From: Macrocybe gigantea
Lineage: Eukaryota; Basidiomycota; Agaricomycetes; Agaricales; Callistosporiaceae
Length of the DNA stretch: 64,000 nt
Assembly: GCA_011319805.1 (NCBI GenBank)
Contig: SJRY01000228.1
Coordinates: 372,001 to 436,000 of the forward strand
Direction of reading: 5' to 3'
Shown here: positions 37,501 through 48,400 of the stretch, piece after piece
How the letters are laid out: every line of letters starts with the position of its first letter
How positions within the stretch are numbered: the first letter of the stretch is position 1
Made by a program: the position numbers and the translations under genes
The notes under the pieces: model-generated
The model's database searches: none
Told to the model about the DNA's origin: nothing
The model's input: the letters and a program-made list of their open reading frames with translations, nothing else

Positions 37501-38865
37501 TCCATTGCATAATTCCACAAATTACCTCCAGCTCAATGCGCATAGGGGTATCTGAGTCAATTGAGCAAGTGCTGCAAAGGATGACATGGCGTAGCATACC
37601 CTCAAAGTCATCCCAGACCACATCACCGGTGCTTGGACAAACAGTAACCATTCCGATAGCAACATCTCCGGGGGCAGCTTTGGTTTCTTCGACCATGCAC
37701 ATAAAAGGTGGGGCTGTGAAACGTTCGGTATCATCCACAGAGTCAAGACCATCGACGTAGCTTTCGATGAACGACTGTGAGATCGAAACACGGAGTCAAG
37801 CTCGAAGACATACGTTGCAGCAGTGTAAAGGTTAGTAATTTTTCTTATGAATGGTGCATTTCGGTTGTCACTGATTTTCTTTAGCGCGGCAGTCTCGAGC
37901 TGGTTCACAATCCCAACCCTATAGCCTTGAGCCAGAAGTCTAATTAAAGATGTCAAGATTTAGCTCGTGCCGCAAGCTCCAGCCAGAGTGTTTTACTTCT
38001 TGAGATGGACATCCCGCCGGTGTATGGGTATGGATGCAACGAGAAAATTCCGGTCATTGAATGCAACCATGCCAAGCTCTTTCGCCGCCACCTACAGTAG
38101 AAATGTTATCATGGCCTCCAAAAAAATAACACGAGGAATAAACAATTGACCTTCGCATCATCACCAAAAAATTTATACTTGTATCCAACTTCTATCATCA
38201 ATACAGTACCGGGGTTCTCTTTCTTTAGCTGTAGAACCTATTACTCATAATTAGAGGTTCAATGGCCACATATATAAGCAGACAAATACCTGGAGCTCTA
38301 GAGGTGTATAGGACTGCCCACTTGGTCCAATCAACTCGGGCTTCTTAACCTGCTTCCTATGCTTCGATTTGGCTTCGCTCGGGAGGCTTTTACCCTTGGC
38401 TTTGTTGGAGAAGAGGTCGCTCAGTTCCTTAAATGTGCTGTCGGCCGAGTCGTCTGAATGGCCATCTACATCACTGGGCTCAACGGATATCCGAGGCTCC
38501 ACATGATGCCTTGCATCACGACGCAAAAATGGATTGTTTTCCAATAGAAGCTTTTTCTTGAATGCCTCTCGTCGCTTAACCCTTGAAGCCGTTTCTTCCT
38601 CTGTAAGGTGCTCAACTTCACGAGTCTCAAACTTGTCCGGTGATGTAGGCGTAAACCGCCAACGCTCCGCTGTCGTGCTGGATGGTGGTTGCTGCGTGGA
38701 ATTAGGAAATGAAGCACCTCCCCTTGCACGCTTTGTTGGCGGTTCTTCGTCGCTGTCAATGGTCAGGTCCACAACAGGGGAAAGGGACCTTTTCCTGCTC
38801 GGGGAAGCCCGAAAGTAGGATGATAGTTTTGACTGAGAAGGATGCTTTGAGTCATGAACGGGCAT
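34573..38865 (-). CDS. MSH3: DNA mismatch repair protein Msh3
   Basis: With Msh2 it forms MutS-beta, which recognises insertion-deletion loops. The N-terminus carries a PCNA-binding box Q-S-K-L-S-S-Y-F. The mismatch-binding domain begins Y-T-P-L-E-x-Q-V and has [11 protein letters not shown]; its Lys-Tyr rather than Phe-x-Glu type and the [12 protein letters not shown] segment fit Msh3, not Msh6. The ATPase shows G-P-N-M-G-G-K-S-S, D-E-L-G-R-G-T and T-H-Y. About 21 exons join in phase to roughly 1,100 residues without frameshifts. One acceptor in the middle ends TTGTAAAG. The stop at 34573-34575 overlaps that of POL5. It is divergent from ATP12 over 162 bp. Confidence 0.93.
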
Positions 38866-39027
38866 AAATTACGTGTGAATGTCGTCCGAAGTGTCCGGTC
38901 GTATATATCCAAGAAAAATTGAGCGAAGAGGTTATGAAAATGTGGAATGCGTGTTTGTGCAGGGATAACAAGTCGACGCGTTATTCAGTCGAGATCCACG
39001 TGACGACATAACTTGACCCGCCGAAAA

Positions 39028-40175
39028 ATGTTCACCACAAGGGTTGGGCTACGTACTTGTTCTTGTGGGCTACCCATCTCGCTGTATCGCGCAGCTCCGT
39101 TCAATCTTCGATGGACTGTCCGACGGTCCTTGAGTGCGGTTCCCCAAGAGGGGCCAGCGATTTCAGAAACGAACCGTACGTGGACACGAGTCGTGACCGA
39201 AAACAAATACTTATACTGATCAAACCTCAGGTGCTGAGGCCACTATGAAACGCTTTTGGGACAAAGTGGGCGTCGGTGAACGCGATAATTCGTTAACTGT
39301 CACGCTCGATGGCCGTGCCCTTAAAACACCCGGCGGCCAGACGCTACTCCTGCCTCGAAACAAACCATTATTGACATCACTTATCGCTGCCGAATGGGAT
39401 CACCAACAGAAATTGCTGAAGCCTCATGCCCTTCCAATTGTTAGCAAATTCTACTTATCTTCCTTTGCTGAAGCCTATGTTTTTGTCATAGACGTCCTTG
39501 GCGGTTCGCGCGATAGACGCGTTTGTGGACAAGAAGACGCGAGGAGAGGTCCAGGAAGCACTGTTGAAATACCTCGACACTGACACGATATGGTGGGTCT
39601 CTAGTGCATTCTTTTTTAATGATCTTGACCTCTCCCGCTCAGCTTTCACCAAGATTATCCTCCACAATTAGAAAGACTACAAAAGGAGCATTGGGATCCG
39701 TTATTGGAATGGGTTCGAGAGACATATGATGTTGAAATACGTAAAGCAGATTCTATCCTCTTCAATACCCAACCGGAAGCGACAAAGGAAAAACTACGCA
39801 AAGTTATTTCCGAATTCGACCACTGGGAGATGGCGGGTGAGCCGGAGGATTGACTCCCTTCCCCCTTATTCAACCAGGCTCATTCTTTTCCTCTCTTCAG
39901 CTCTGGAGCGCGCTACTTATGCCACCAAATCATTTATTATTGGTCTCGCCTTAGTCAAACGGCATCTAACGGTTGAACAGGCTTCCCTAGCATCACAGGT
40001 TGAAGTGGCTAGCCAAATTGAGCGATGGGGGGAGGTGGAAGATAGTGAGCATCATTTTAGCATCAGAGGCCACCATTATTGACTAGAGCTCCGTTGCGTT
40101 TCAGCCCACGATGTTGATTATCAGGATATCAGACGGCAGCTGGCGAGCGTTGCATGTCTTCTCTCCGATGTTTAA
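39028..40175 (+). CDS. ATP12: ATP synthase F1 assembly factor Atp12
   Basis: Mitochondrial matrix chaperone that binds the F1 alpha subunit during ATP synthase assembly. An Arg-rich presequence (FTTRVGLRTCSCGLPISLYR) precedes the domain start R-F-W-D-K-V-G-V. Family blocks follow: L-D-G-R-A-L-K-T-P-G-G, E-W-D-H-Q-Q-K-L-L-K-P-H-A-L-P, and D-x-W-E-M-A near the end. Exons 39028-39175, 39231-39439, 39492-39592, 39643-39836, 39901-40044 and 40105-40175 sum to 867 nt, 288 residues. Identity is secure. A long gene-poor stretch follows downstream. Confidence 0.94.
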
Positions 40176-40895
40176 CATCCTGCATCTACGGTATTTTCCT
40201 AGACATCACCGCCAATTAACATTAATGCTATTTTACATCCGCTCTGGATCATCTCACACAAACTTCTCCATCACTCATGCAGTTTCAAGGTTCGATTATG
40301 TGGAATAGGCTGTGCAATTAGTAAAAGTGGCTCTTCCGTGGATATTCTCTACAATAGACAAGCCGGAAACGTCCTTGGTCGGTTATTATGAGGCCAGGTA
40401 CGTTAACCTTCTAGACTCCTCACAACGGGAAAAGCGGGTAAAATTAGCCTCTCCAATCATAATAATCCTCTTTGTTACCACGAACTTAGTTATCTCTACG
40501 CAGCGTGCGTATCCTTGATCCGGCGATTATAACGTTACGAGGGTTTTCTTGACTGACAGAACGCCCGACTCATCCGACAATGTTCATACGTTTGTCTCAG
40601 CGCAAGGCACAGCCTCACTAACAGCTGCAGCAGGGACCGCGATAGTCATTCGCAAATTTCGCAGTGAATCACCAGCTGTTCCGACGTGCTTTTTTTTCTT
40701 TCCTCCGAAGTCAGAAAGACATCCACGGGTAGAGGCGACAGGACCTAGATCGCACTAAACTCAGCATCAGAGCCGAACTACGGCGTGACTTCGGAATATT
40801 TTACGTCGCTTCTTCCGGGTGATAAAAGCCAGCAAGTGAAATGCTTGCGCGCAGAAACACCGTTCTCCAGCGCCGGCCTCTGCACTGCCGGCAGA
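40176..40895. other. Gene-poor stretch after ATP12
   Basis: About 720 bp, locally AT-rich, with short ORFs on both strands that show no family features, no introns that extend them and no repeats that I can recognise. It could contain a non-coding transcript or regulatory DNA. Confidence 0.4.
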
Positions 40896-41129
40896 ATGCT
40901 CCACTCCATCCTACCAGACGATTTCAATCCTTTCGCAATTCACCCATTCACGAACGGATCGGGTCTTCTCCCCCCTTTGCCTGAGCCATCGCAATATCCG
41001 ACATTCATGACCACCCAGAATCAGCCCGCATCATATCGGGACTTGTCTGCAGCGTCGCCGTCTGCTTTCAATGCTGAACAGGCGAACGGAGCCAAACAGA
41101 GCCTTCAGTCCTCGTCCAAGAATGCATGA
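40896..41129 (+). CDS. Doubtful small protein, 77 residues
   Basis: A single-exon reading frame starting M-L-H-S-I-L-P-D-D-F-N-P-F and ending S-S-S-K-N-A. It is rich in Pro, Ser, Gln and Asn, with no membrane segment, signal peptide or known motif. The ATG is in a purine context and the composition is protein-like, but there is no splice structure or similarity to support it. The same frame is open upstream to 40785. It could be a chance ORF. I list it because the surrounding 1.3 kb has no other gene. Confidence 0.25.
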   Translation: MLHSILPDDFNPFAIHPFTNGSGLLPPLPEPSQYPTFMTTQNQPASYRDLSAASPSAFNAEQANGAKQSLQSSSKNA

Positions 41130-41545
41130 TCCCCTCAACCTGTTTGTGTTCCCTTTCTCCCACTGGATGCCCCGCATTCTGATACAGTTGCAATGTATGC
41201 ATGTCCTTTGGTACTAACGGCGATCCAGTCCAGTCGTGATTTACTTTGTATCCCCATTGAAGAGTAACGAAAGACGGACTTTGTATGCCATACAATGAAA
41301 TGTGAAATCGACGCGTCACGCGAACTGAACGACATGCGCGATTACAAATCATCTCAACTTTGAGCATCGTTCAGATCGACAGCAACGCTTGCTGGCTTGT
41401 GCCACCATGCATCTGCAGGAGGTTGTTCCTGCGTGACGCGAGGCGAAATCACGAAAAACCGACCATCGAGTCAGTCCTTGTGCTGTCCGAAGTGTCCGTG
41501 GTCATCCTACGCCTTTGCTGTATTATTGCCGTCACGCGCTTCCAG
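41130..41545. other. Intergenic region upstream of NTAQ1
   Basis: About 415 bp. An open frame runs into the NTAQ1 start from 41360, but its translation has no recognisable features before the conserved domain. It probably holds the promoter. Confidence 0.4.
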
Positions 41546-42470
41546 ATGCTGGGCGACCCACCTCGCATGCCCATAGAAGCAACATACACGAGTTGTTGGT
41601 GTGAAGAAAACATCTACTTGCTGTGCCAGCGATTTTCGGAAGACGTTGAGATAATCAAACACTGGGAGATATTCGTCATCTTCATCTCTAACTCCACGAA
41701 GACCGTCCGTCTCCTACTACCTCTGGCTTGAGTATTGCGTCACTGACTGAGACTGTATGCTTTCCTCAGATCCTTCTGTGGAATCAGAAGGCGGCAAAGG
41801 AGCCACATCTGCCCGTTTGTTGGGACTACCACGTGGTGCTACTGTTGCGACCTCGCAATGCTACTACACAGGCAGCTGATGCGGTGCTTTCCACAAGCTG
41901 GATATACGATTTCGACAGTCGAATTGACATGCCGTGTATATTCCAAGGTGCTCATAGTGTTGTAATTATGCACGCAGGCGCAGACATCTCATTACTGATG
42001 GTGTTTCTTTGTTTAGAATATGTGGTGATGACATTCATGGACGTCCCATCGCAGTATAGAAGGTAAAAGATCCCTCTGATGAAAACTAGTATCGCGTTCA
42101 TCCTAATGAATTCCAGTGGGTTCAGGATAGTGCCTGGTAAAATATATCTGCAGTACTTCGCATCCGACCGGTCCCACATGGTGCGTAGAGCTTGCATTTG
42201 AAGATGCCAGTATCGGATGCCCCGTTTTTTTATCAGATTGTTGGAGCGCGAGGAAAGGACGATTCCAACGGAATGCCCGAATCGGCAATCGTTTGGGCTG
42301 CACCGCCTCCGCTTTATGAGCCAATCCAGGGAAATGCTGCCGCTGAACTCGGGATAACCAATAATCTCATGACGGATTTTGTATGCATGGACCCGGCAGA
42401 GAGCACGTATGGGACAGTAGAGACGGACTTGGTCAAATGGATGTCTAGGACAGAGCGTGACAATAAGTAG
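41546..42470 (+). CDS. NTAQ1: Protein N-terminal glutamine amidohydrolase
   Basis: Deamidates N-terminal Gln to Glu, feeding proteins into the Arg/N-degron pathway. The catalytic triad is visible: Cys in Y-T-S-C-W-C-E-E-N-I-Y, His in W-D-Y-H-V-V-L-L, and Asp in W-I-Y-D-F-D-S. Further family marks are Y-L-Q-Y-F-A-S-D-R-S-H-M and the W-A-A-P-P-P-L-Y-E-P-I end of the domain. Exons 41546-41704, 41770-41947, 42017-42062, 42117-42180 and 42237-42470 sum to 681 nt, 226 residues. A second in-frame ATG at 41567 could be the true start. The tail after the domain is about 45 residues. Confidence 0.92.
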
Positions 42471-42606
42471 TCACAACGTGACTGTGACATAGATCTTTGT
42501 TCTCAGCGTTCCATTTAGCGTCGTAAAAAACGGCATAACGGTCCTGCTCTGACTTCTTCGTTTTCTACCTTGTATCCCCAAAACTACTCTATTGACGCCT
42601 CCAGAA

Positions 42607-44090
42607 ATGAGCTCCCTTCCCTCATCGTCGGCTTCCGTGAATGGCAGGAACGGACATGTCAACGGAACCAAATCCCTCAGCAGCTCTGATGCTGGACAAT
42701 CCAATGAAGAGAATGCGATGGCTCCGCAGACCATGGAGTACCCAGTCAATGGTTATTCGCAGTGAGTCTTTTTATCCTTCAACCTCTGCGTTCCCGGTTG
42801 TACCCCACGTGGGTCGCGCTCAGGCGAGATTTTGGAATTCGCCGCGAATTCGGGCATTGCGAGGCGGTAGAATTGCTCACCGACTATGACTCCAGACTAC
42901 CTTATCGAAACCACCATAATGAAGAAATTGTCAACCACCTGTACCATGCAGGTTTTCAGACCGGTGTAAGTGGATGTTTATTGAGATGTGTTCGGCGGTT
43001 GCTGAAGACTCTCTCATTAGAATTATGCGGATACTGTCCTCGTATGTGGCTCTTGATAGGGCATTGCCTCGCATGTGTCAGACTTACGCTTCGTTCTTGT
43101 CTCTCTGCTCAGCATATCCATCAAAATGTATATCGACTTCACGCCATTATCCTCTCTCGTTCGCCCTTCTTGGCCCATCTCATGTCGACTTCGCCGCAAG
43201 CGGGTGGACAACGTGTAATATATGTCAATCTGGATCATGAGCCAGAAGTCACACAAGAAGTGAGTACATGCGTTGTCTTCGATGTCGCGCCTTCTGAGAC
43301 AGACTTTTATCCGCAGGGATTTGCTATTGGTATGCACTTTGTCTTGCTGTGTGATCGACGGATTGGAAAACTGATTTGCGTCCGCCTGTTTCCTCTCGAA
43401 CAGCTCTAGGTTATTTGTACTCTGCTGTCTCGCTTAACATGATCAGGCCAGATAATGCTCGAGCTGTCCTGGCAGCAGGTTCTTTGCTCGGCGGGATGGA
43501 CGACCTCTGTCAGTACGCGTACGAAGCGTGCAGGCAGTCCATCTCCGTCGAGACTATTGGGCCTTGGCTCGAATTCGTCGATACCATTCCTTCGCAGATC
43601 GACGGGTCAACCACGCCTGACGTGGCCAAGTCTTCCGTGTTCGGCCTGTACGCTCAAAGATTGCGAGACGACATCTTCCATTTCCTCGTGTACACATTGC
43701 CTGAAATTCTTGAAGTCCATCAAAGACCTAGCGAATCATCTTCCCAGCCGAGTGGACGAGACATCCTGCTCCAGATCTATTCTCGTGTGCCGTTCGAAAT
43801 GTTCAAGATGGCCGTAGAGTTTCCAGCGTTCCGACTGGGTGAATTGATTGAGTGCTATTTCGGACATTGTGCTGTGTTACTCACAGGTGGCTGCAGACTT
43901 GGCGGGCTCTGATCAAGCGCGCTTCAAGTTCGCGAAAGAGGCCATAGAGCTGAGGAAGCGGGGCATTGCGCGTGGGACCGGTGCTGAGGAGACTGTCGTT
44001 CTAGCGTTTGGGAGCAACAACTATGGGGGAAGCAGCGTGCACATTACACGGAAGCTGCGCAAGCGACCGCTGTGGAAGGTGAACGCGTAG
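42607..44090 (+). CDS. BTB/POZ-domain protein
   Basis: Exons 42607-42761, 42824-42965, 43021-43041, 43113-43259, 43317-43329, 43410-43838 and 43897-44090 sum to 1101 nt, 366 residues; two exons are 21 and 13 nt. After a Ser/Asn-rich N-terminus, the segment N-Y-A-D-T-V-L followed by V-Y-R-L-H-A-I-I-L-S-R-S-P-F-L is the BTB fold, and a C-terminal helical region follows (D-N-A-R-A-V-L-A-A-G-S-L-L-G-G-M). BTB proteins often serve as dimerising adaptors for Cul3 ubiquitin ligases or in transcription; neither role can be read from the sequence. No Kelch, zinc-finger or MATH domain is seen. Confidence 0.75.
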
Positions 44091-44449
44091 AGGCCTATTT
44101 AGTATGGTGTATCACGTGATAGTTACTTGATATAGGATGGCGCCGGATTTTGCCACTGGCTTTTAGACTTTTTAGTGGCAGTGGCGGTTTTGACATGTCT
44201 TCCCGCTTGTCTGCTCGTCCTGCGCTCTCCCAACCATCATGCAAAAATGTCCAGTCCACCTCTTGACCTCCTCGTTCACCCCACTCTTGCCAGCTTTCGC
44301 TTCTCTTCCTGCGCCACTATCGATGGAAATCTTCCCATGGACCCGAGACGCGCTAATCACGGGAGCCAGGGCTCGATAAACTCAAGTTCTATGACCGTAA
44401 ACATATATTAGGCTTTCTCTGACGGAATTCATTTCGAAAACTCTCTCAA
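44091..44449. other. Intergenic region
   Basis: About 360 bp between the BTB gene and the DUF6593-like gene. A short ORF at 44246 has no features that support it. Confidence 0.4.
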
Positions 44450-45185
44450 ATGCCTTCCTCCACGTACGATCTCTTTTTCACTGGCCGAGACGATCCCCGG
44501 TGCTGTGTTATAATCGGCGAAGACACGAAACCCGTCTATTTCTGTTTCGAGACACCAGAGCGAGGCCTGATGCCCACCACGCGAACCACGGTATCTACGC
44601 TTTCGATCGTCTCAACTGGTTCTAAAATTCTGTCGGCCTGTTCCCTTTCAAAGCTCTACAGGAATAACAAAGACGTCTGCGCTCGACTGGAGTGGAGCCC
44701 AGGAAATCATCTCGGAAGTGCGGCCATTGGCGCTCGACAGATGCCCATGTCCCAACTGGTCCTTCCAGGTTCCACTGCTAGGTGAGCCCCACCCTCAGTG
44801 CCGTCGCTTTCGGAAGCAATCACGCCGCAGCTCGTCTTGCCGACTTTTCCTTTTGCCTCAGTGCCCGGGCCTTCATATCAGCGGACGGTAGAAAATTTGA
44901 ATGGCGTCAGCGCCATGATAACCCCACATCGTACGATGTCCGTGGTCATCTCATCCGCCCATTTTTTTTTCCCATGCAGAAATGAATCTTGACGTTTCTT
45001 CCTTTGCGGTACAGCTGTTCGCCGCACATAATGTCCAGATAGCAGCCTTTCGGCGCTATTCGCATGCGACGGTTGTGGGGCCGTCCCATGGTTTGTTGCA
45101 GTACACGTTCAACCACGATCTCCTTTTGGTGGAAGCTCTGCTGTCTTTGTGCCTGAACCGGTGGATAGATTTGCATGGCGTGTAA
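44450..45185 (+). CDS. DUF6593-like (tubby C-terminal-like) protein
   Basis: A small protein that seems to match a family common in mushrooms. It starts MPSSTYDLFFTGRDDPRCCV, then has K-P-V-Y-F-C-F-E-T-P, R-L-E-W-S, F-I-S-A-D-G-R-K-F-E-W-R and a closing A-A-F-R-R-Y-S-H followed by L-V-E-A-L-L-S-L-C-L. This series of beta-strand-like blocks fits DUF6593. The exon structure is only partly settled: introns near 44594-44658, 44783-44859 and 44948-44979 join the blocks in phase. Function is unknown. Neighbours give no hint. Confidence 0.55.
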
Positions 45186-45467
45186 AAAATGGGCGTGTAA
45201 CAATTAATTGTATTTCGGGTCTCCGAGGTTTTCATTCATTATCAGGAATATGGACATAGATATTTTACCATTCCATTCAATACCCAGTCAAATAAGGGAA
45301 TCATATAATGCAGGAAATGCAGGAGTCGTGAAGCGTGAAACCGGAAAACGAAAGACGTGTAACGAGATCAAAGAAAGCGATGTGATCATATGCGAATGTC
45401 CGAAGCAAAGGGTGATACGAAGGGTGACAAAAGTTGCGTCGACGAATAAATCAGGCAAAGAGAGGGA

Positions 45468-48400
45468 CTACGAAGGTTGGTTGATCGTGCCAAGCATATG
45501 CTCGAGTCGTTCCTCCACCGTCCAATGCATGTCGTTGGTTGACATTGAGGACGATACAGAATGTCCGCGTCCTCGATTGGGAAGGATATTGAATGAGCCA
45601 GCATCCATGCCTTGCGAAAGGCTTTCAATGAAGTGCCCTATATGCGCCGAGGAAGTGTAGAACACCTGAAACGAAGCGGGAAAGAAAAAGTTGGTTACCA
45701 AGGGTGTCATGTTTGACTGATCGGCCAGAGGTCAACTTACCTTGGTGTCGGGTCTATGTTTCCCTTGGGCAGTTTTCTTGCGTGACATGAAAGAAGAGTT
45801 GCTGCCTTTGGAGCCGGACTGCGCATGTTCCTTGACAAATATCTGAAGTCCACCATCGCCCTCTTCGCGTGTGGAGTACTCGGACGTGAGACTGGCGCGG
45901 CGCGTATACAGCGACCCTTCATCGTCGCCTCTTAGCCCATTCACAATCGACCTGCATGTCCGGGGTTTGTAAATCCCGAGACCATCATATGCTCGCGGAC
46001 ATACGACTCACCAAATGGTTTCCCCGTTCGCAAGTTCGACCAGCTCAAGAGCAGGTCCTGACTCGGCAAGCTGCCCATCATTACGGCTGTACGATGCGTC
46101 AGGGGCATTAGGATCGTGTGCCGCCGAACCGGCAGTTCTGTTTTCGCCGGCATACATTTCGTACCTGCAACGAGGAATTAAAAAGTGTGTCAAGACATGT
46201 CCAAGAAAGGGCCAAGAGGAAAGGAAGGTACACTCACAGCGAATCATATGCCGAGTTCGAATTCTCGATCGGTCCTCCTGCCGATGTCGATGGGACAGCC
46301 AAAAGACTGTCTGCCTGGGTTGCTAGGGCAGGTGGAAGCTGAGGAACAGGCGGTGAGGGTCCGCTGGAGAATCGTTTCGCTGTCGGAGACTTGGGAGGAG
46401 GCGGAGTGGGCACTCTGTCGTGCACCGAACGACCCGAGATTGACGCAACACTACCTCTTCGTCCACGGTTAGCGGCCTTTTTGATAATTGCGTTCAGGTC
46501 GATGGACGAAGACTTGGCGTCAGATGGGAAAATCAAAGTCCTCCTGACAACTGTGCTTGCCACCCTGCTTTCACCCTGGACATCATGCTCTCGCGGTCTC
46601 CGAACAGCTTCTGGTTGCTTACGCACGGAGGACTGTCTAGACACCGGAGCATTCTGGTTCCCCTCCCGCCGACTAGAATTATCAATCTTGTAATCTGGGG
46701 TCTCGACACGAGGAGCTCGTCCATCAATGCTTTGGCGTTGATGTAAAGGGCTTAGCCGAAAACTGTCAGCAGGACTTGTGGCGCGCGGCAGTTGTCTCGC
46801 ACTCGAATTGCTCCGGGATATTTGCGCCCAGTCGTTGGCCCGCGAAGAGGAGGGAGCCGAACGAGTCAATAGATCGTTGAGCGCTTCCTGGTCAAGACCC
46901 AGGTTGTTCGCTGCGTCGAATAGTTGCTTCAATGCGGCTGTCTCATCCGAGTCTTTGACAGCGGGCTTATCAGACGACGTCGGCGATACAGCGGCCGGTT
47001 GAGCCGTTGTCTCTTTGGCTACAGGCAAGTTTGACGTAGACTCCGCTGCCCTGGGCACTGGGCGTAAGTGCGATTGATTGTTCTCAACATGTGGTGATGC
47101 TACAGCTGCAGGCTGCGGCGAATTTCGAAGATCAGAATCGGACGAGCCATCATGTGTAAGCCTCTGTTTATTCCGGAACCTCGCCATGAAACCTTTGAGT
47201 CCGGGTCCAGCAGATGCTGGCGGGCTGGGAACGGGAAATTTAAATCTGCTTGTCTCGTTGGCACTCGATGTTGCGGGGCCACCTGGAACTTTGAGTTTCG
47301 CAGGATCATAGCTGACTGTCTGCACTGACGGCGAAGAATGTGGGTCAAGAGGATAAGGGGTAATCTCTGTGCCGGTTGGGAGAGGGTGCTTCGCACGCAG
47401 AGTGCCTCGCAGTTTTTTAAATCGTGAACCAATCTTAGAAGGACCAGAACTGTTGGCTGCGGAAAGAGAAGGCGCACGTGGAATGGGCACTGCGTCAACA
47501 CTTGATGACGCGGAAACCAGACGAGGATTGGATATTTGGTTTGGGTTGATTCGTTTCCGTGAGATCGTCGCATAGGGGTCATTAGGGGACCTTGGTCCCG
47601 CAGCTGTCTTCTTGAGGGCAAGTGTAGCGGCAGTATTTTTCTGCTGCACTTCTCGGGCGAGCTCTGCCGCTTCTCCAGGCGTCTGAGGGATTTTTGGAGT
47701 GGAGGGATTGCGAGGCATTTGGTAAGGAGAAGTGGGCGGAGAAGCTTTCTGCTCGGCGTCATTCGTTACCTGCACAGCTGATGTGGGCGGAGTGTCCAGA
47801 TTACTCTCCGGAGCGGCAGATTTGGCGTCAACTTCCTGGTAGCCAAATAAGACCTGGGCGAGGTCTCGATTCCGACGAGTTGTGGGAGAGATATCCCTGC
47901 TACGCGAAGAGGGCGGGGGTCTGATGTATTGACGGCCACCGGTTGAGTCCGTGCCGCCTCAATACTGTCTATCATAGAGTTTAGGAGCGCATTGGCTTTC
48001 TGGTATTGCTCCGATTTAGGGCTGAGAGGAACGCCAGGTGATGGCGGCGGCTGAGCCTGGGGTATAGGGCTCGCGACCTAAAGAACGGTTTAAGATCGGG
48101 AAAACAGGAATGAATAATGTCTTACTCTTGCATCGCGATTACCGACAGAGTAGTTGGACTGGGAGGTTGACGGCCTTCGCCTCCGCATAGATGATTGCGC
48201 CCTATCACGCGTTTCTGCAGACTCTTTCGCTACGTTTACCAACCTGTCTTGAATAGCCACGAAATCAGACTTTTTGAGACCCGCATAGCGAGAGATAATT
48301 TCTTCTGCGTCCCAATCGTCGTCAGCTGAACCACCAGGAGTGGCGGAACTCGATTTCTCTGACGAGGAAATCTCGTGCCAAGCAGGATGTTGGTTATCAG

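Noticed and set aside
40176..41545. Degenerate transposon or retroelement
   Set aside because: I saw no terminal repeats, target duplication or reverse-transcriptase or transposase motifs.
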